The notes under the pieces were generated by a model that saw only the letters and a list, made by a program, of their open reading frames with translations, was not told where the DNA came from and did not search any database. Shown piece by piece: positions 63,975 through 64,000 of a stretch of 64,000 nt of DNA. The position numbers and the translations under genes were made by a program. Each line of letters starts with the position of its first letter. Positions within the stretch are counted from its first letter, which is position 1. The DNA lies in assembly GCA_944320595.1 (NCBI GenBank), contig CALUIB010000006.1:62001-126000 (forward strand), in the 5' to 3' direction. The DNA is from an uncultured Muribaculaceae bacterium (GTDB lineage Bacteria; Bacteroidota; Bacteroidia; Bacteroidales; Muribaculaceae).

Positions 63975-63997
63975 GAGACGGCATAGTATGCCGTCTC
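63975..63997. repeat. Palindromic intergenic hairpin 4
   Basis: GAGACGGCATA and complement around one central base, preceded by GTA as in hairpin 1. Fourth member of the family within 600 bp; runs to the window edge. Confidence 0.7.
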
Positions 63998-64000
63998 GGT

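Noticed and set aside
63403-63997. CRISPR array
   Set aside because: The repeats are palindromes with irregular spacing and variable cores, separated by tRNA genes; there are no uniform repeats and spacers and no cas genes in the window.

Overview
This 64 kb window is chromosomal DNA from a member of the order Bacteroidales, most likely Muribaculaceae (S24-7) or a close relative. The order-level call rests on SusC/SusD-type transporters, TonB-dependent receptors, DUF5686 and DUF4199 proteins, a fused SecDF, a T9SS-type C-terminal sorting domain, and Bacteroidetes promoters (TTG, a 19-20 bp spacer, then TAnnTTTG) in front of many genes. The family-level call is inference. No plasmid, phage, integrase, transposase or CRISPR genes were seen.

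Layout. 1-2.6 kb: a cut-off lipoprotein and a TonB-dependent receptor (minus strand). 2.7-2.9 kb: tRNA-Val. 3.1-9.1 kb: a plus-strand run of pdxA, nucleotidyltransferase, ATP-grasp protein, CDP-alcohol phosphatidyltransferase, HAD phosphatase and myo-inositol-phosphate synthase, read here as an inositol-lipid locus. 9.2-10.8 kb: a GT2 glycosyltransferase and a DUF4199 membrane protein. 10.9-21.1 kb: a redox island around an AraC-family regulator, with three minus-strand operons (aldo/keto reductases, flavin reductases, a flavodoxin, an amidohydrolase, an acetyltransferase) and a metallo-beta-lactamase-fold lipoprotein. Several of these products carry lipoprotein or Tat signals. The three intergenic control regions share a 19-bp motif with 21-bp-spaced partial copies, a likely operator. 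21.3-26.0 kb: GYF_2/CD225 protein, rpsA, a ThiF/MoeB-like enzyme, DUF1893 and an ECF S component. 26.2-32.8 kb: a six-gene operon of TolC, membrane-fusion protein, ABC ATPase, MacB-type permease, LytS-type kinase and LytTR regulator. 33-43.9 kb: ruvX, a C45-type Ntn hydrolase, a small membrane protein, a DUF5686 outer-membrane protein, trxA, dnaE, a thioesterase and dprA. 44.0-44.25 kb: a promoter- and terminator-bounded stretch without a convincing reading frame, a candidate structured RNA. 44.5-53.6 kb: met-zincin protease, SusC, SusD and a protein with a T9SS-type tail, probably a proteolysis and peptide-uptake locus. 53.6-63.4 kb: a YD-repeat-like lipoprotein, a GH18 protein, secDF, an Ig-like lipoprotein, slyD and tnaA. 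The right end holds two identical tRNA-Asn genes and a family of palindromic hairpins with a GAGACG-type core.

How parts fit together. The inositol genes can take glucose-6-phosphate to inositol phosphate and on to a phosphoinositol lipid; a nucleotidyltransferase next to the CDP-alcohol transferase raises the possibility of a CDP-inositol route. The redox island looks like one regulon controlled by its own AraC protein. The kinase and LytTR regulator are embedded in the efflux operon they probably control. The met-zincin/SusCD group resembles a peptide-scavenging system.
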